Assembly (NCBI RefSeq): GCF_009725235.1 | Contig: NZ_WJFC01000044.1 | Span: forward strand, 1-64,000 | DNA length: 64,000 nucleotides | Source: Scytonema sp. UIC 10036 | Lineage (GTDB): Bacteria > Cyanobacteriota > Cyanobacteriia > Cyanobacteriales > Nostocaceae | Reading direction: 5' to 3' | In this document: positions 8,723 to 17,393 of the stretch, one piece after another | Position numbering within the stretch: position 1 is the first letter of the stretch | Layout: each line of letters starts with the position of its first letter | Made by a program: the position numbers and the translations under genes | The notes under the pieces: generated by a model | The model's database searches: none | Told to the model about the DNA's origin: nothing | Seen by the model: the letters and a program-made list of their open reading frames with translations, nothing else

Positions 8723-9604
8723 ATGTTTGAAGAAGTTCGCAGCGCTAGCAAAGACATATTTGATGCTCTCAAGGAAAACAAATCAACAACAAAGCTTGGA
8801 TGGTCTTTGGATCGACGAGAGCCAAAATTTATTCAACTTTTTATGCCTATATGGAAATGGCTGTACGAGTATTATTTTCGAGTAGAAACAAGTGGTTGGC
8901 ATCACATACCCACTCACAAAAAAGTCTTATTTGTGGGTTCTCACAATGGGGGGTTTGCAGCACCTGATATGTTTATGGTGATGTATGACTGGTTCCAACG
9001 GTTTGGTGTGGAAAAACCCGTCTACGGTTTGTTACATCCTAAGGTATGGGTGGCGTCTCCTCTACTGTCAGTTATGGCTGCAAAAGTTGGTGCTGTTGTG
9101 GCTCATCCAAAAATGGCAGTTGCGGCTTTTCATTCGGGAGCTAGTGTACTTGTATACCCTGGTGGAGTTCAAGACGTTTTTCGGCCCTATTATTTGCGTC
9201 ACAAAATTAACTTGGCTGGGCGTAAGGGGTTTATTAAATTAGCGTTACAGGAAAATGTCCCCATAGTACCTGTCATTTCTACTGGCGCTCACGATACGTT
9301 TCTAGTGCTGGCTAATTGCTACGACATTGTACAGCAACTTCACAAATGGGGTATGCCCTGGTTGTTAGGGATCGATCCTGAAATTTTTCCTATTTATTTG
9401 GGCTTACCTTGGGGTGTTGCTCTTGGTCCTTTGCCTCATATCCCAATCCCTGTCACTATTCGCACTCGTGTTTGTCCTCCTATTGTTTTTGAACGTTATG
9501 GAAAAGAAGCAGCTCGCGAACGCGAGTATGTTAATACGTGTTACGAAATTGTTCGGAGTCAAATGCAGCAAGAGTTGGATTGGTTAGTTGAATCTTCTTC
9601 ATAA
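8723..9604 (+). CDS. Lysophospholipid/diacylglycerol acyltransferase-like protein (DGAT2-like)
   Basis: A 293-residue protein with the acyltransferase signatures GSHNGGFAAPD (about residues 74-84), YPGGVQDVFRP (about 144-154) and GRKGFIKLALQENVPIVPV. The YPGG and KGFIKLAL pattern is closer to the DGAT2 branch of the PlsC superfamily than to ordinary PlsC. Such enzymes transfer acyl groups onto glycerolipid or other hydroxyl acceptors at membranes. A cyanobacterial homologue of DGAT2 (slr2103 in Synechocystis) has been linked to plastoquinol acyl esters; whether this protein shares that substrate is inference. The internal ATG start fits best. Confidence 0.78.
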   Translation: MFEEVRSASKDIFDALKENKSTTKLGWSLDRREPKFIQLFMPIWKWLYEYYFRVETSGWHHIPTHKKVLFVGSHNGGFAAPDMFMVMYDWFQRFGVEKPVYGLLHPKVWVASPLLSVMAAKVGAVVAHPKMAVAAFHSGASVLVYPGGVQDVFRPYYLRHKINLAGRKGFIKLALQENVPIVPVISTGAHDTFLVLANCYDIVQQLHKWGMPWLLGIDPEIFPIYLGLPWGVALGPLPHIPIPVTIRTRVCPPIVFERYGKEAAREREYVNTCYEIVRSQMQQELDWLVESSS

Positions 9605-9624
9605 CTGAACCGATCCCCAGTCAC

Positions 9625-10764
9625 TCAATTTGGTGCGGGAACTTCTATAGGTTGGGGTTCTCTAGCTTGAGGTTCTGGAGGTAAAGGAGGAACTCTTACC
9701 TCAGGTTCTTCATGAGAAGAATTCGCGTGCGGGTGCAATTGCGGACGAAATTCTACGATGTTGCGCTTGATGGTAATATCGTAATTGCCAAAAAAGTCGT
9801 GTCCTAGTAGTCCCGTGTCCAATTCTGCACCTGCGATCGCGACTGCAACTTGGCGTGTCTTCACCCCACCGACTTCCATTGAATCTACATAACCGACAGG
9901 AAATTCCACTGCTTTGGAACTGGCGGTGTTTGCTTTGGCTTTTGTCACTGGAACGACGCCTAAAGCAGTTGCCATTTTTTGAGTAATAACTGTCCCACTT
10001 GCTCCAGTATCGAGAATCATCTCAAAACTTTGAATTCCGTTGAAAGTCACTTCAATAATTGGCGTACCACCCAATCTTCTCTTGATGGGAGCGCTATATA
10101 CTGGTGGTTCGTTAGGTTTTGGAACTGTTATAGGAATTGAATACGCTTGTTTTTGTTTAACCGGCACTACATTTGGCTTTGATGGCGGTAGGGACGGTTT
10201 TTTTGGTATCAAGACTGGGGGTTTTTGATTGAGATTCTGTGGTGGTGCAGCGGGGATGGTGGGAGCCAGAGCTACAACTGCATTTGGTGGGGGTATTAGA
10301 ACTGGTGGAGTTACAGGACGCGTTGCTCTCTGCACAGCGTATTTTAGCTGGCGTTGGTAATCCAGTACTCTTGCTTGGGCGCTACTGAAATAAGGGCTAT
10401 CAACTGGCACTTTTTTCATCAACGCGATCGCTTCTCGCAGCTCCGTTGCCACCAGTTTCCAATCTTCTGAGGATTGAGCCGACTGACTGATGCTTAGAGC
10501 ACCAACTGCTTTATCCAATCCTTGTTCAAAATAACTCAATTCAATTTCAGACGTTTGTTGCCTGACTGGGTTTAGTTGCGGGATAGTTGGCTTTTCTACC
10601 ATTGTGGCAGTTGGCGGGGCAACGTTTTTTTCAGCAGGCAGGCGTTGTTCATCCTCACTTGTCTTGGTTGCAGCTTGTTGACCTTGTTGACAACCAACTG
10701 CGAAAACCGCCAGTGTTGATGAGACAATAATTAGCGCTGCACGGGATAAAATGGGCTGAAGCAT
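9625..10764 (-). CDS. Lipoprotein with retropepsin-like aspartic protease domain
   Basis: A 379-residue protein with a lipoprotein signal (lipobox VFAVGC, Cys25), a low-complexity Pro/Lys-rich middle (about 140-215) and a C-terminal retroviral-type aspartyl protease domain. The active-site motif is LDTGASGTVITQ and a second strand is LLGHDFFGNYD. Single-domain proteases of this type work as dimers. Location should be the periplasmic face of a membrane. A Pro/Glu-rich tail ends the protein. The family is common in cyanobacteria; the substrate is unknown. Confidence 0.85.
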   Translation of the reverse strand: MLQPILSRAALIIVSSTLAVFAVGCQQGQQAATKTSEDEQRLPAEKNVAPPTATMVEKPTIPQLNPVRQQTSEIELSYFEQGLDKAVGALSISQSAQSSEDWKLVATELREAIALMKKVPVDSPYFSSAQARVLDYQRQLKYAVQRATRPVTPPVLIPPPNAVVALAPTIPAAPPQNLNQKPPVLIPKKPSLPPSKPNVVPVKQKQAYSIPITVPKPNEPPVYSAPIKRRLGGTPIIEVTFNGIQSFEMILDTGASGTVITQKMATALGVVPVTKAKANTASSKAVEFPVGYVDSMEVGGVKTRQVAVAIAGAELDTGLLGHDFFGNYDITIKRNIVEFRPQLHPHANSSHEEPEVRVPPLPPEPQAREPQPIEVPAPN

Positions 10765-10920
10765 AATTAATAAAATTTTACCCGTCTTGTCTCCTATAAA
10801 TCTACTATCACTCCTAATTAGTGTTTAAAGATTTCGTGTTTTAATTTCTTAAGTTTTTATTAAAAAAACTCTTTCGTGACGAAATCAATGATTTGTGGCA
10901 TAATTGTGCATCGCAGTCTT

Positions 10921-11007
10921 AAGGGAATAGGGAATGGGGAGTAGGGAATGGGGGGAAAGCATTCTCTACTCCCTACCCCCTACCCCTACCCCCTACCCCT
11001 AACCCTT
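10921..11007. repeat. GGGAATA/CCCCTAC heptamer arrays upstream of carA
   Basis: (GGGAGTA)-type units are followed by inverted (CCCCTAC) units, so the array could fold back. It ends exactly at the carA start codon, and an upstream in-frame ATG inside it would give a spurious 20-residue extension. Confidence 0.85.
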
Positions 11008-12165
11008 ATGCCCCTATCTGACGCAATACCCGCCATTCTTGTTTTGGCAGATGGAACGACTTATCGCGGTTGGTCATTTTGTGCCACCCAAACCACAATT
11101 GGCGAAGTGGTGTTTAACACTGGCATGACAGGATATCAAGAAGTGCTGACCGATCCCAGTTACTGCGGTCAGATAGTCGTGTTTACTTACCCGGAATTGG
11201 GAAACACTGGAGTGAATCCAGAGGATGAGGAATCAGATAGACCCCAAGTGCGGGGTGCGATCGCACGCAATATTTGTCACCGTCCAAGTAACTGGCGATC
11301 GACACAATCTTTACCCGATTACCTCAAACAGCACGAAATACCCGGTATTTATGGAATTGATACTCGGGCATTGACTCGCAAGATTCGGATGGTTGGAGCC
11401 ATGAACGGTGGAATTTCGACCAAGATTCTTGATGAGGCAGAACTGTTAGAACAAGTACAAGCAGCGCCTAATATGAAAGGGTTGAATCTTGTTCGAGAAG
11501 TCACCACATCAGATATATATGAGTGGTCGGAACCAACAAACCCTGTTTGGGAATATAGCGCTACCTCTGGGGTCAACATTGGAGACACTTTCACCGTTGT
11601 AGCTCTTGACTTTGGTGTAAAACGTAACATTTTGCGTCGATTAGCCAGTTATGGCTGTCGAGTGATTGTCGTTCCAGCCAATACCCCGCCCGAGGAAATC
11701 TTGAAATACAATCCCGATGGGATATTTCTTTCCAACGGTCCTGGAGATCCAGCCGCCGTTAGAGAAGGAATTGAAACCACAAAGGCACTTCTTGGGGCGC
11801 AAAAACCCATGTTTGGGATCTGTTTGGGACACCAAATTATCGGTCATGCCCTTGGTGCTGAGACTTTTAAGCTGAAATTTGGTCATAGGGGCTTGAATCA
11901 GCCAGCAGGGTTGCAAAAACGAGTGGAAATTACCAGCCAAAATCACAGTTTTGCGATCGATCCAGATTCTTTACCAGAAGCTGTTGTAGAAGTGAGCCAT
12001 CTTAACCTCAACGATCGCACCGTCGCTGGAGTTCGTCATAAATCTTTGCCTGTATTCTCAGTACAGTACCATCCAGAAGCCAGCCCCGGTCCTCACGATG
12101 CCGATTATTTGTTTGAGCAATTCGTACAACAAATGCGTGAGGCTCGTGGTTCTTTATGCCAATAG
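11008..12165 (+). CDS. carA: Carbamoyl-phosphate synthase small (glutaminase) subunit
   Basis: Hydrolyses glutamine and channels ammonia to CarB for carbamoyl phosphate, used in arginine and pyrimidine synthesis. The 385-residue protein starts [16 protein letters not shown] and has the CarA N-terminal domain ([27 protein letters not shown]) followed by a class I glutamine amidotransferase domain. The catalytic Cys is in GICLGHQ (residue 272), and His/Glu lie in [12 protein letters not shown]. The ATG at 11008 is chosen because 20 upstream codons are pure repeat sequence. carB is not adjacent, as is usual in cyanobacteria. Confidence 0.95.
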   Translation: MPLSDAIPAILVLADGTTYRGWSFCATQTTIGEVVFNTGMTGYQEVLTDPSYCGQIVVFTYPELGNTGVNPEDEESDRPQVRGAIARNICHRPSNWRSTQSLPDYLKQHEIPGIYGIDTRALTRKIRMVGAMNGGISTKILDEAELLEQVQAAPNMKGLNLVREVTTSDIYEWSEPTNPVWEYSATSGVNIGDTFTVVALDFGVKRNILRRLASYGCRVIVVPANTPPEEILKYNPDGIFLSNGPGDPAAVREGIETTKALLGAQKPMFGICLGHQIIGHALGAETFKLKFGHRGLNQPAGLQKRVEITSQNHSFAIDPDSLPEAVVEVSHLNLNDRTVAGVRHKSLPVFSVQYHPEASPGPHDADYLFEQFVQQMREARGSLCQ

Positions 12166-12232
12166 GTCGTAGACAACATATACTAAAACCATCTATACTG
12201 GAGCGTTCACCATAACGTATGAGGAGGGAATT

Positions 12233-12601
12233 ATTGCTGAGCCACTTAATCTAACCGTAAGCCTGAGAGGCACTCGTGAAGTTCGAGATAACTGTCAGCT
12301 ATTCCGCCTCACAGGTTTGTTAGACGCCTTTTCCGAACCGACCTTTCGCAAGGTGCTTGGTAGCAAGATAGAAGAAGGACCAAAGAACATTATTCTGGAT
12401 TTGTCTCAAATTGATTTTGTTGACAGTTCAGGATTGGGTGCTTTGGTGCAGCTAGCTAAGCAGGCTCAAGGTTCTGAAGGTACCTTGCAAATTGTCACAA
12501 ATGCCCGTGTCACTCAGACAGTCAAGCTTGTTCGCCTAGAGAAGTTTCTAGCCCTGCAATCATCAGTAGATGCGGCTCTAGAGAACTTGAAACAATCTTG
12601 A
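12233..12601 (+). CDS. STAS-domain anti-sigma factor antagonist, probable ATT start
   Basis: The STAS domain carries the phosphorylatable-serine motif DFVDSSGLGAL, as in SpoIIAA/RsbV-type proteins that bind anti-sigma factors when unphosphorylated. The first canonical start in frame is TTG at 12317, but that removes the first strands of the fold. The frame continues upstream with protein-like sequence (IAEPLNLTVSLRGTREVRDN) to an ATT codon at 12233. A strong GAGGAGGG ribosome binding site lies five bases before it, and there is no ATG, GTG or TTG in frame between. I infer translation from ATT, giving 122 residues. Confidence 0.78.
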   Translation: MAEPLNLTVSLRGTREVRDNCQLFRLTGLLDAFSEPTFRKVLGSKIEEGPKNIILDLSQIDFVDSSGLGALVQLAKQAQGSEGTLQIVTNARVTQTVKLVRLEKFLALQSSVDAALENLKQS

Positions 12602-12612
12602 TTCTCGGACAC

Positions 12613-12780
12613 GGTGAATTTACATCTTGCACTACGCCATACCCAAGGCTGGAAGAATGTTGGCTCCTGTTGCAAGGTGTAATGTGAACTGAATTCGCCA
12701 AACAACCTCTCGCTATACCTAGGTAGGTGAAGAGAAGGGCAGTTGCTGTGGCTCTGTAACTCAGACCAAGGAACTGCCCT
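12613..12780 (+). ncRNA. Candidate structured RNA, two strong helices
   Basis: Two foldbacks follow the STAS gene. The first pairs 12613-12631 with 12671-12681 and 12692-12699 (19 pairs including two G-U, one 10-nt bulge). The second pairs AGGGCAGTT (12736-12744) with AACTGCCCT (12772-12780). No T-run follows the second, so it is not a simple terminator. It could be a small RNA or a structured 3' UTR. Strand assignment follows the upstream gene. It does not match any RNA family I can name. Confidence 0.4.
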
Positions 12781-12781
12781 C

Positions 12782-13255
12782 GTAAATTGGCGGAATATCA
12801 GGAGTTTGGTAAATATCTTTCAGTTTTTAGTCAACTTATCCAAAAAATATGTAAAAATTTTCTGCTGATAGCAACATGACTTTCACTTAATGTGCTATAT
12901 TGCAATGATGAAGGCTTAGTATCAGATCTAAGTGTTTGATATTGCAGCCAATAAAAGTATGTTATACCATTTTTGATTTTGGATTGAGAAAGCCTTAACA
13001 GACTTAACCTCACCTGATTATCTATAGCATTCTTTTTTGAATTTTTGAAATTGATATTGGTGTGCGATCCCAAGATGCAGATTTGAATAGATTCAGAATA
13101 AGACCCCATGCACAAAATGGCAACCAAAAATTGAAAAACCAGTTACAATTAGTGAGTTGATTTTTCAGCATTTATTATGCTTAAGTAAAGCTGCACGGCA
13201 ATCAGCGAGTAAATTGGGCTAAATCTACTCGAAGCAAGCTTCCCAAATATAGTTT
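12782..13255. other. Intergenic region without a gene, contains a dispersed repeat
   Basis: No credible reading frame. The segment from about 12963 to 13081 (CCATTTTTGATTTTGGATTG, then AAAGCCTTAACAGACTTAA) resembles sequence at 34962-35039 and 48430-48527, so a dispersed element lies here. Confidence 0.5.
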
Positions 13256-13753
13256 GTGAGGAAAAGAGTACTTGTGACATCACAGGAAGGAGAGCTACAG
13301 GACGAACCCAGTTCAGTTCCCAAAAAGGGTGCTGATTGGTGTCAAATGTTGGGGGAACCCAGAGCGCGATTATTCCCTGAGATTTCACAGACGCAACTGC
13401 AACAACTTTCTCCTACTGCCTTAGCCTATTTGGGAGACGCAGTTTACGAACTGTATATAAGAATGTTTTATCTGTTACCACCAAAACGATCGGAAGCGTA
13501 TCATCGTTTAGTGGTGTCACAGGTCAGGGCAGAAACACAGGCTGAGATATTGCGCTCTCTCTATCCTCATCTGAGGAATTCTGAGTTAGAAATTGTCCGC
13601 AAAGGTCGTAATGCTGCTACAGGGCGTCCCAGGCGGCTCGATCCCGAAACATATCAACAGGCAACTAGTTTAGAAACCTTAATTGGCTATCTCTATCTTA
13701 GCGATTTCCAGCGCTTAGCCGAACTGTTACAAAAACTGCAACTGGAAAAATGA
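13256..13753 (+). CDS. mrnC: Mini-ribonuclease 3 (RNase III-like, MrnC)
   Basis: Double-strand-specific endonuclease of the RNase III fold without a dsRNA-binding domain, acting in 23S rRNA maturation. The 165-residue protein shows ALAYLGDAVYELYIR, the signature helix with catalytic Asp and Glu, followed by RSEAYHRLVVSQVRAETQAE and the second acidic region SLETLIGYLYLS. The start could be GTG 13256 or GTG 13274. An rRNA 2'-O-methyltransferase gene follows 77 bp downstream, which fits rRNA processing. Confidence 0.9.
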   Translation: MRKRVLVTSQEGELQDEPSSVPKKGADWCQMLGEPRARLFPEISQTQLQQLSPTALAYLGDAVYELYIRMFYLLPPKRSEAYHRLVVSQVRAETQAEILRSLYPHLRNSELEIVRKGRNAATGRPRRLDPETYQQATSLETLIGYLYLSDFQRLAELLQKLQLEK

Positions 13754-13830
13754 TGAAAAATTAATCTGATGACAGAAAACTAATAGATTTGGTTCGGTCA
13801 TTAGAGGTAAATAAGTATGCCCATCTATAA

Positions 13831-14898
13831 GTGCTAGCACCTATTCCTACCATGATAAATAAACCAAGACCAATTAAAAATGCCAGTGAAATAAATAGCG
13901 GACAACCTTCGCTGAAGAAGGGAAAGCGTGTCATATCGAGACGCCCTTCCACTAAGCCCGTCGCTAAAGTTATTTCCACGACTACTAAGCCCGTTGCTAA
14001 AGTCATTCCCAATGAACTTTCCAGACAAAATCGTAATGTTTCTGAGTTCATCGCACCTATTCGAGACCAAGAAGATGTAGATCTTATATATGGTCGTCAT
14101 TCCGTTTTAAGTGCTCTGGAAAGCGAGCGGAATCTCAACCGCATTTGGATCACATCTCGCTTGCGCTACGACCACCGCTTTCATTCGCTTATTCTACGAG
14201 CAAAAGAAAATGGTACTATTATTGACGAAGTAGAACCAAAGCGCTTGGATCAAATCACTTCTTCTGCCAATCATCAAGGAGTGGCAGCACAGATTGCTCC
14301 CTACGCGTATCTCGACTTGAGCGATCTGATTGAACGGGCAAAATCTGTAAACGATCCCGTTATCGTTGCGGCTGATGGAATTGAAGATCCCCACAATTTA
14401 GGATCTATCATTCGATCTGCAGAAGCACTTGGCGCTCAAGGCTTATTGATCCCGCAACGCAGGGCAGTTGGAGTCACTTCAACAGTGATGAAGGTGGCTG
14501 CCGGCGCTTTAGAAAATTTTCCAGTAGCGAGAGTTGTGAATTTACATCGCGCTTTAGAAGAACTAAAAGCGGCTGGCTTTTGGATTTACGGAACTGCGTC
14601 AAATGCAAGCGAACCCATACACACAGTTAACTTTAGCGGTCCTACAGTGTTAGTCATTGGCTCTGAAGGCGAAGGTCTAAGTATTTTGACACAACGCTAC
14701 TGCGACTTTTTAGTGTCAATACCCTTACAAGGTAAAACTCCAAGCCTCAATGCCTCAGTAGCAGCAGGTATGGCACTATATGAAATATACCGCAAACGCT
14801 GGGTAAATACACTGCATTTAGACAAATTAAAATTCACACCAGGAGATGTGTCCCCAGTCAAGGGCAGACTCAATGGTCGTGGAAGCGCTAACAGCTAA
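13831..14898 (+). CDS. rlmB: 23S rRNA (guanosine-2'-O-)-methyltransferase RlmB-like (TrmH family)
   Basis: SPOUT-class methylase that adds a 2'-O-methyl to a guanosine of 23S rRNA. The C-terminal SPOUT domain has motif 1 [20 protein letters not shown], motif 2 [12 protein letters not shown] and motif 3 [22 protein letters not shown] (knot). The N-terminal substrate-binding domain begins [15 protein letters not shown]. The first 60 residues are a low-complexity extension with a duplicated KPVAKVI segment. Start is GTG 13831 or ATG 13852. The order mrnC-rlmB supports a joint role in ribosome maturation. Confidence 0.9.
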   Translation: MLAPIPTMINKPRPIKNASEINSGQPSLKKGKRVISRRPSTKPVAKVISTTTKPVAKVIPNELSRQNRNVSEFIAPIRDQEDVDLIYGRHSVLSALESERNLNRIWITSRLRYDHRFHSLILRAKENGTIIDEVEPKRLDQITSSANHQGVAAQIAPYAYLDLSDLIERAKSVNDPVIVAADGIEDPHNLGSIIRSAEALGAQGLLIPQRRAVGVTSTVMKVAAGALENFPVARVVNLHRALEELKAAGFWIYGTASNASEPIHTVNFSGPTVLVIGSEGEGLSILTQRYCDFLVSIPLQGKTPSLNASVAAGMALYEIYRKRWVNTLHLDKLKFTPGDVSPVKGRLNGRGSANS

Positions 14899-15101
14899 CA
14901 ATGGATTTGACGGTTCAGGTGCTAACTGCTGATAAAAAATATACACAGCAGTTATCATTAACCGTCAAGGAACGATAATTTTAGGAAAATTTCTTTGAAA
15001 AAAGAAGAGTAAACAGAGTATAAAGAAATGTAAAAAGAACAATTTTCCGTTGTACCCCATTTCATTTAAACCCTGTAACAAATTAAAAATCAGAGACAAC
15101 C

Positions 15102-15404
15102 ATGAAGACTATTTGGCAAAACCTTAAGGAAGTGCTGATTAACGTATTCCAAGGATTCGGCTTGGCTTGGTGGGTCGAAGTTGTGACACAAAACCCCCGT
15201 TGCACTTATTATTTTGGACCATTTCTGAGTTCCACTGAAGCAAAAACCGCAATCAAAGGTTATGTAGAAGATTTGGAACAAGAAGGTGCTCAGGGAATCG
15301 CTATCAATGTTAAACGTTGTAAACCAGCAGCTTTGACAATAGCTGATGACTTGGGGGAACGGATTGACCGCAAAGTTCAGCCTGTCTTTAGCGGTCAGAT
15401 GTAA
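15102..15404 (+). CDS. DUF1816 protein
   Basis: A 100-residue cyanobacterium-specific protein containing AWWVEVVTQNPRCTYYFGPF and a charged C-terminal half (GYVEDLEQEGAQGI), typical of DUF1816. Some members occur near phycobilisome linkers. The function is not known. A 204-bp gap separates it from rlmB. Confidence 0.85.
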   Translation: MKTIWQNLKEVLINVFQGFGLAWWVEVVTQNPRCTYYFGPFLSSTEAKTAIKGYVEDLEQEGAQGIAINVKRCKPAALTIADDLGERIDRKVQPVFSGQM

Positions 15405-15508
15405 GAGGCTAAGAGCTAATGGCTAAGAGCTAATTGCTAATTGCTAATTGCTAAATATTCTTCCATTAGCCATTAGCTATTAGCCATTAGCTCTTAGCCA
15501 TTAGCTAT
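15405..15508. repeat. GCTAATG/GCTAAGA heptamer array, inverted halves
   Basis: GCTAAGAGCTAATG units are followed by the same units in inverse orientation (CCATTAGCTATTAGC), giving a potential long hairpin between two convergent genes. The inverse half supplies the 3' end of the next gene. Confidence 0.85.
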
Positions 15509-16336
15509 TACCTGTGGATGTTTTTCTAGCCAAAGCTCGATATCGTTTAAAACTTGGTCGGGGATTTCCCAAGGAAACAGGTGTGCCGTATCGGAATAAC
15601 ACTGCCATTGGGAATTATTGAGGACTTGAAATGTTTCTAAGCTGGAGTTAGCTGTGATGTGACAGTCTTGAGCACCAGCAAGCACTAAGCTTGGACATTT
15701 GATTTGCTCCAAGTCTGTTAGTCGGTTGTAACCACTTCTAATGGCAGTATACAAAGCGCGAGTCGCAGCAGATGAAGTTTGTAAATAAGCAGGTACTGCG
15801 TGTTTTGCTATGTATCTGTAGGCGGTAGGAGTGTGTTGCCTAATGAGATATTTAAAGAGCGATCGCTTACCAAAAGTCTCAATATTCCACATCCAGTCAG
15901 ATTTTATACAACTTAGCAGTGCAGCAATCCCAGTATAAAGATTTTCTTGCCAAGTGACGGGAGGATGATTGCTTCTCGGCTTGGCAGCTGTTGCTATCAG
16001 TATCAACCCCGTGACTTGTTCGGGTAAGCGTAACGCCAATTCCATTGCCAGAATACCACCTAAAGACCACCCCAGGATCAAACATTTTTGAATTTGATAT
16101 TGGTCTAGTAGGTTTTCGAGATCGAGTAAATGGTCCCGCATATCAAAATTTTGATTGTAGCGGCTTCTCCCATAACCGCGTAAGTCAGGAGCAAAAGTTT
16201 GAAACCGCTTTGATAAGCGATCGCTAAACACAGAAAGGCTCGAACCAGAACCGGGATGACCATGCAAACAAAGGATCGGAAACCCCTGTCCTTGAATGTA
16301 TACGTTAAGGTTTGCAGCGAGTGAAGGTTTGTACAT
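15494..16336 (-). CDS. Alpha/beta-fold hydrolase
   Basis: A 280-residue alpha/beta hydrolase with oxyanion-hole sequence LHGHPGSGSS, nucleophile elbow GWSLGG, catalytic Asp in AGAQDCHI and His in DTAHLFPWE. No signal peptide. The substrate is not predictable; such proteins include esterases, haloperoxidase-like enzymes and lactonases. The last residues VIANG and the TAA stop are read from GCTAATG repeat sequence, so the original C-terminus may have been altered. Confidence 0.88.
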   Translation of the reverse strand: MYKPSLAANLNVYIQGQGFPILCLHGHPGSGSSLSVFSDRLSKRFQTFAPDLRGYGRSRYNQNFDMRDHLLDLENLLDQYQIQKCLILGWSLGGILAMELALRLPEQVTGLILIATAAKPRSNHPPVTWQENLYTGIAALLSCIKSDWMWNIETFGKRSLFKYLIRQHTPTAYRYIAKHAVPAYLQTSSAATRALYTAIRSGYNRLTDLEQIKCPSLVLAGAQDCHITANSSLETFQVLNNSQWQCYSDTAHLFPWEIPDQVLNDIELWLEKHPQVIANG

Positions 16337-16372
16337 TGCTAATTGCTAATTGCTAATTGCTAATTGCTAATT
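16335..16372. repeat. GCTAATT heptamer array
   Basis: About five GCTAATT units directly upstream of the hydrolase start codon. Confidence 0.85.
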
Positions 16373-16401
16373 GTAAGAACTACCATGAGCCATTAACCAT
16401 T

Positions 16402-16552
16402 AGAGATGATTTATAAAGTAAACATTAAGAAGACTGTAGGTTGGGTTGAGGAACGAAACCCAACATTTAATCGAATTATTGGGTGTCACTTCGTTTTATC
16501 CAACCTACACAAAACATTTGGCGATTTAAGATTTACTTTATAAATGACCTCT
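16402..16552. mobile_element. MITE-like element with about 20-bp terminal inverted repeats
   Basis: The ends AGAGATGATTTATAAAGTAA and, in inverse orientation, AGAGGTCATTTATAAAGTAA frame 151 bp that contains the GTAGGTTGGGTT foldback. There is no coding capacity. It sits inside a run of CCATTAG repeats. A partial copy with one end (TTTATAAATGAC) lies at 62990-63061. Confidence 0.7.
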
Positions 16553-16627
16553 TAGCCATTAGCCATTAGCCATTAACCATTAGCCATTAGCCATGAGCCA
16601 TTAGCCATGAGCCATTAGCCATTAGCT
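16553..16627. repeat. AGCCATT heptamer array
   Basis: About ten AGCCATT/AGCCATG units reach into the 3' end of the downstream CAP-domain gene and supply its stop codon. Confidence 0.85.
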
Positions 16628-17323
16628 CTTAAGCTCTTTAAATCCACCTGCATAAGTAATCACACACATTTGCCTGTAAAAAGAGTGAATTCCGAAGGCA
16701 ACACCCGCGACTTTAAAAGCGGGGTTAAACATATTGATTCTATGGCCTCGATCTGGTACTCCATCATCAATAATTAACTGCATCACAATATCTTGTGCAG
16801 TGTGGGAACCGTAGCTAATATTTTCCCCCGCAGTTAACTGCCATTTTCCATAACGATTGAGGCGAGTAAAGGGATCGCTCTTGTCACTGCCTTTATGACC
16901 AATGATACCTATTGGTCCTTGGTCTTTGACATGATCTCGTGCAGCTAATGACATCCCTTTGGATGCGCGAAGAGATCCTACGGGACGAACTGATTTGAGA
17001 AAGGCTATGGCTTCATCGACTGCTTTTACCCCTTCCTGTGTTTGTAAATAGACACGACTCGAAAGTCTGACGCGATCGCCTTCAAAACGCTGTCTGTAAT
17101 TTTCTAACACAGCAGCATAAGCAGTGGGATTGGTTCTCGCTTTATTCATCTCCACAATCACTTGTTGTTCGAGACGCGAAAGAGTACCGGGACGCGAATC
17201 AGAATCCTCTTGAGGAATTTTAGGTTCCTGTGGTTCGTATTGTTGAGAAAGGAAGTCACAGGATGTAGCAAACAAGGCAATAGGTGTTAGTATCCAGAGG
17301 GGCATCCAACGCATAACAAACAA
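16622..17323 (-). CDS. CAP-domain (SCP/PR1-like) secreted protein
   Basis: A 233-residue protein with an N-terminal hydrophobic signal ([13 protein letters not shown], possible lipobox) and a CAP domain: [16 protein letters not shown], the AGENISYG motif and [19 protein letters not shown]. Bacterial CAP proteins are extracytoplasmic, and most have no proven activity. It is paralogous to the next gene. Its final residues and stop (KELKS then TAA) read into the heptamer array, unlike the paralogue, which ends GGYQEK. Confidence 0.88.
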   Translation of the reverse strand: MFVMRWMPLWILTPIALFATSCDFLSQQYEPQEPKIPQEDSDSRPGTLSRLEQQVIVEMNKARTNPTAYAAVLENYRQRFEGDRVRLSSRVYLQTQEGVKAVDEAIAFLKSVRPVGSLRASKGMSLAARDHVKDQGPIGIIGHKGSDKSDPFTRLNRYGKWQLTAGENISYGSHTAQDIVMQLIIDDGVPDRGHRINMFNPAFKVAGVAFGIHSFYRQMCVITYAGGFKELKS

Positions 17324-17334
17324 AATAATTCGTA

Positions 17335-17393
17335 ATTCTCATGACTAACTTAATAATTACGAATTACGAATTATGAATTACGAATTGCTCTAT
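17335..17393. repeat. ATTACGAATT repeat between CAP paralogues
   Basis: Short AATTACG/AATTATG units make up the whole gap between the two CAP genes. Confidence 0.7.

Noticed and set aside
10948..11007. Upstream ATG extending CarA by 20 residues
   Set aside because: The extension translates only the CCCCTAC array; the ATG at 11008 gives the family's normal N-terminus.
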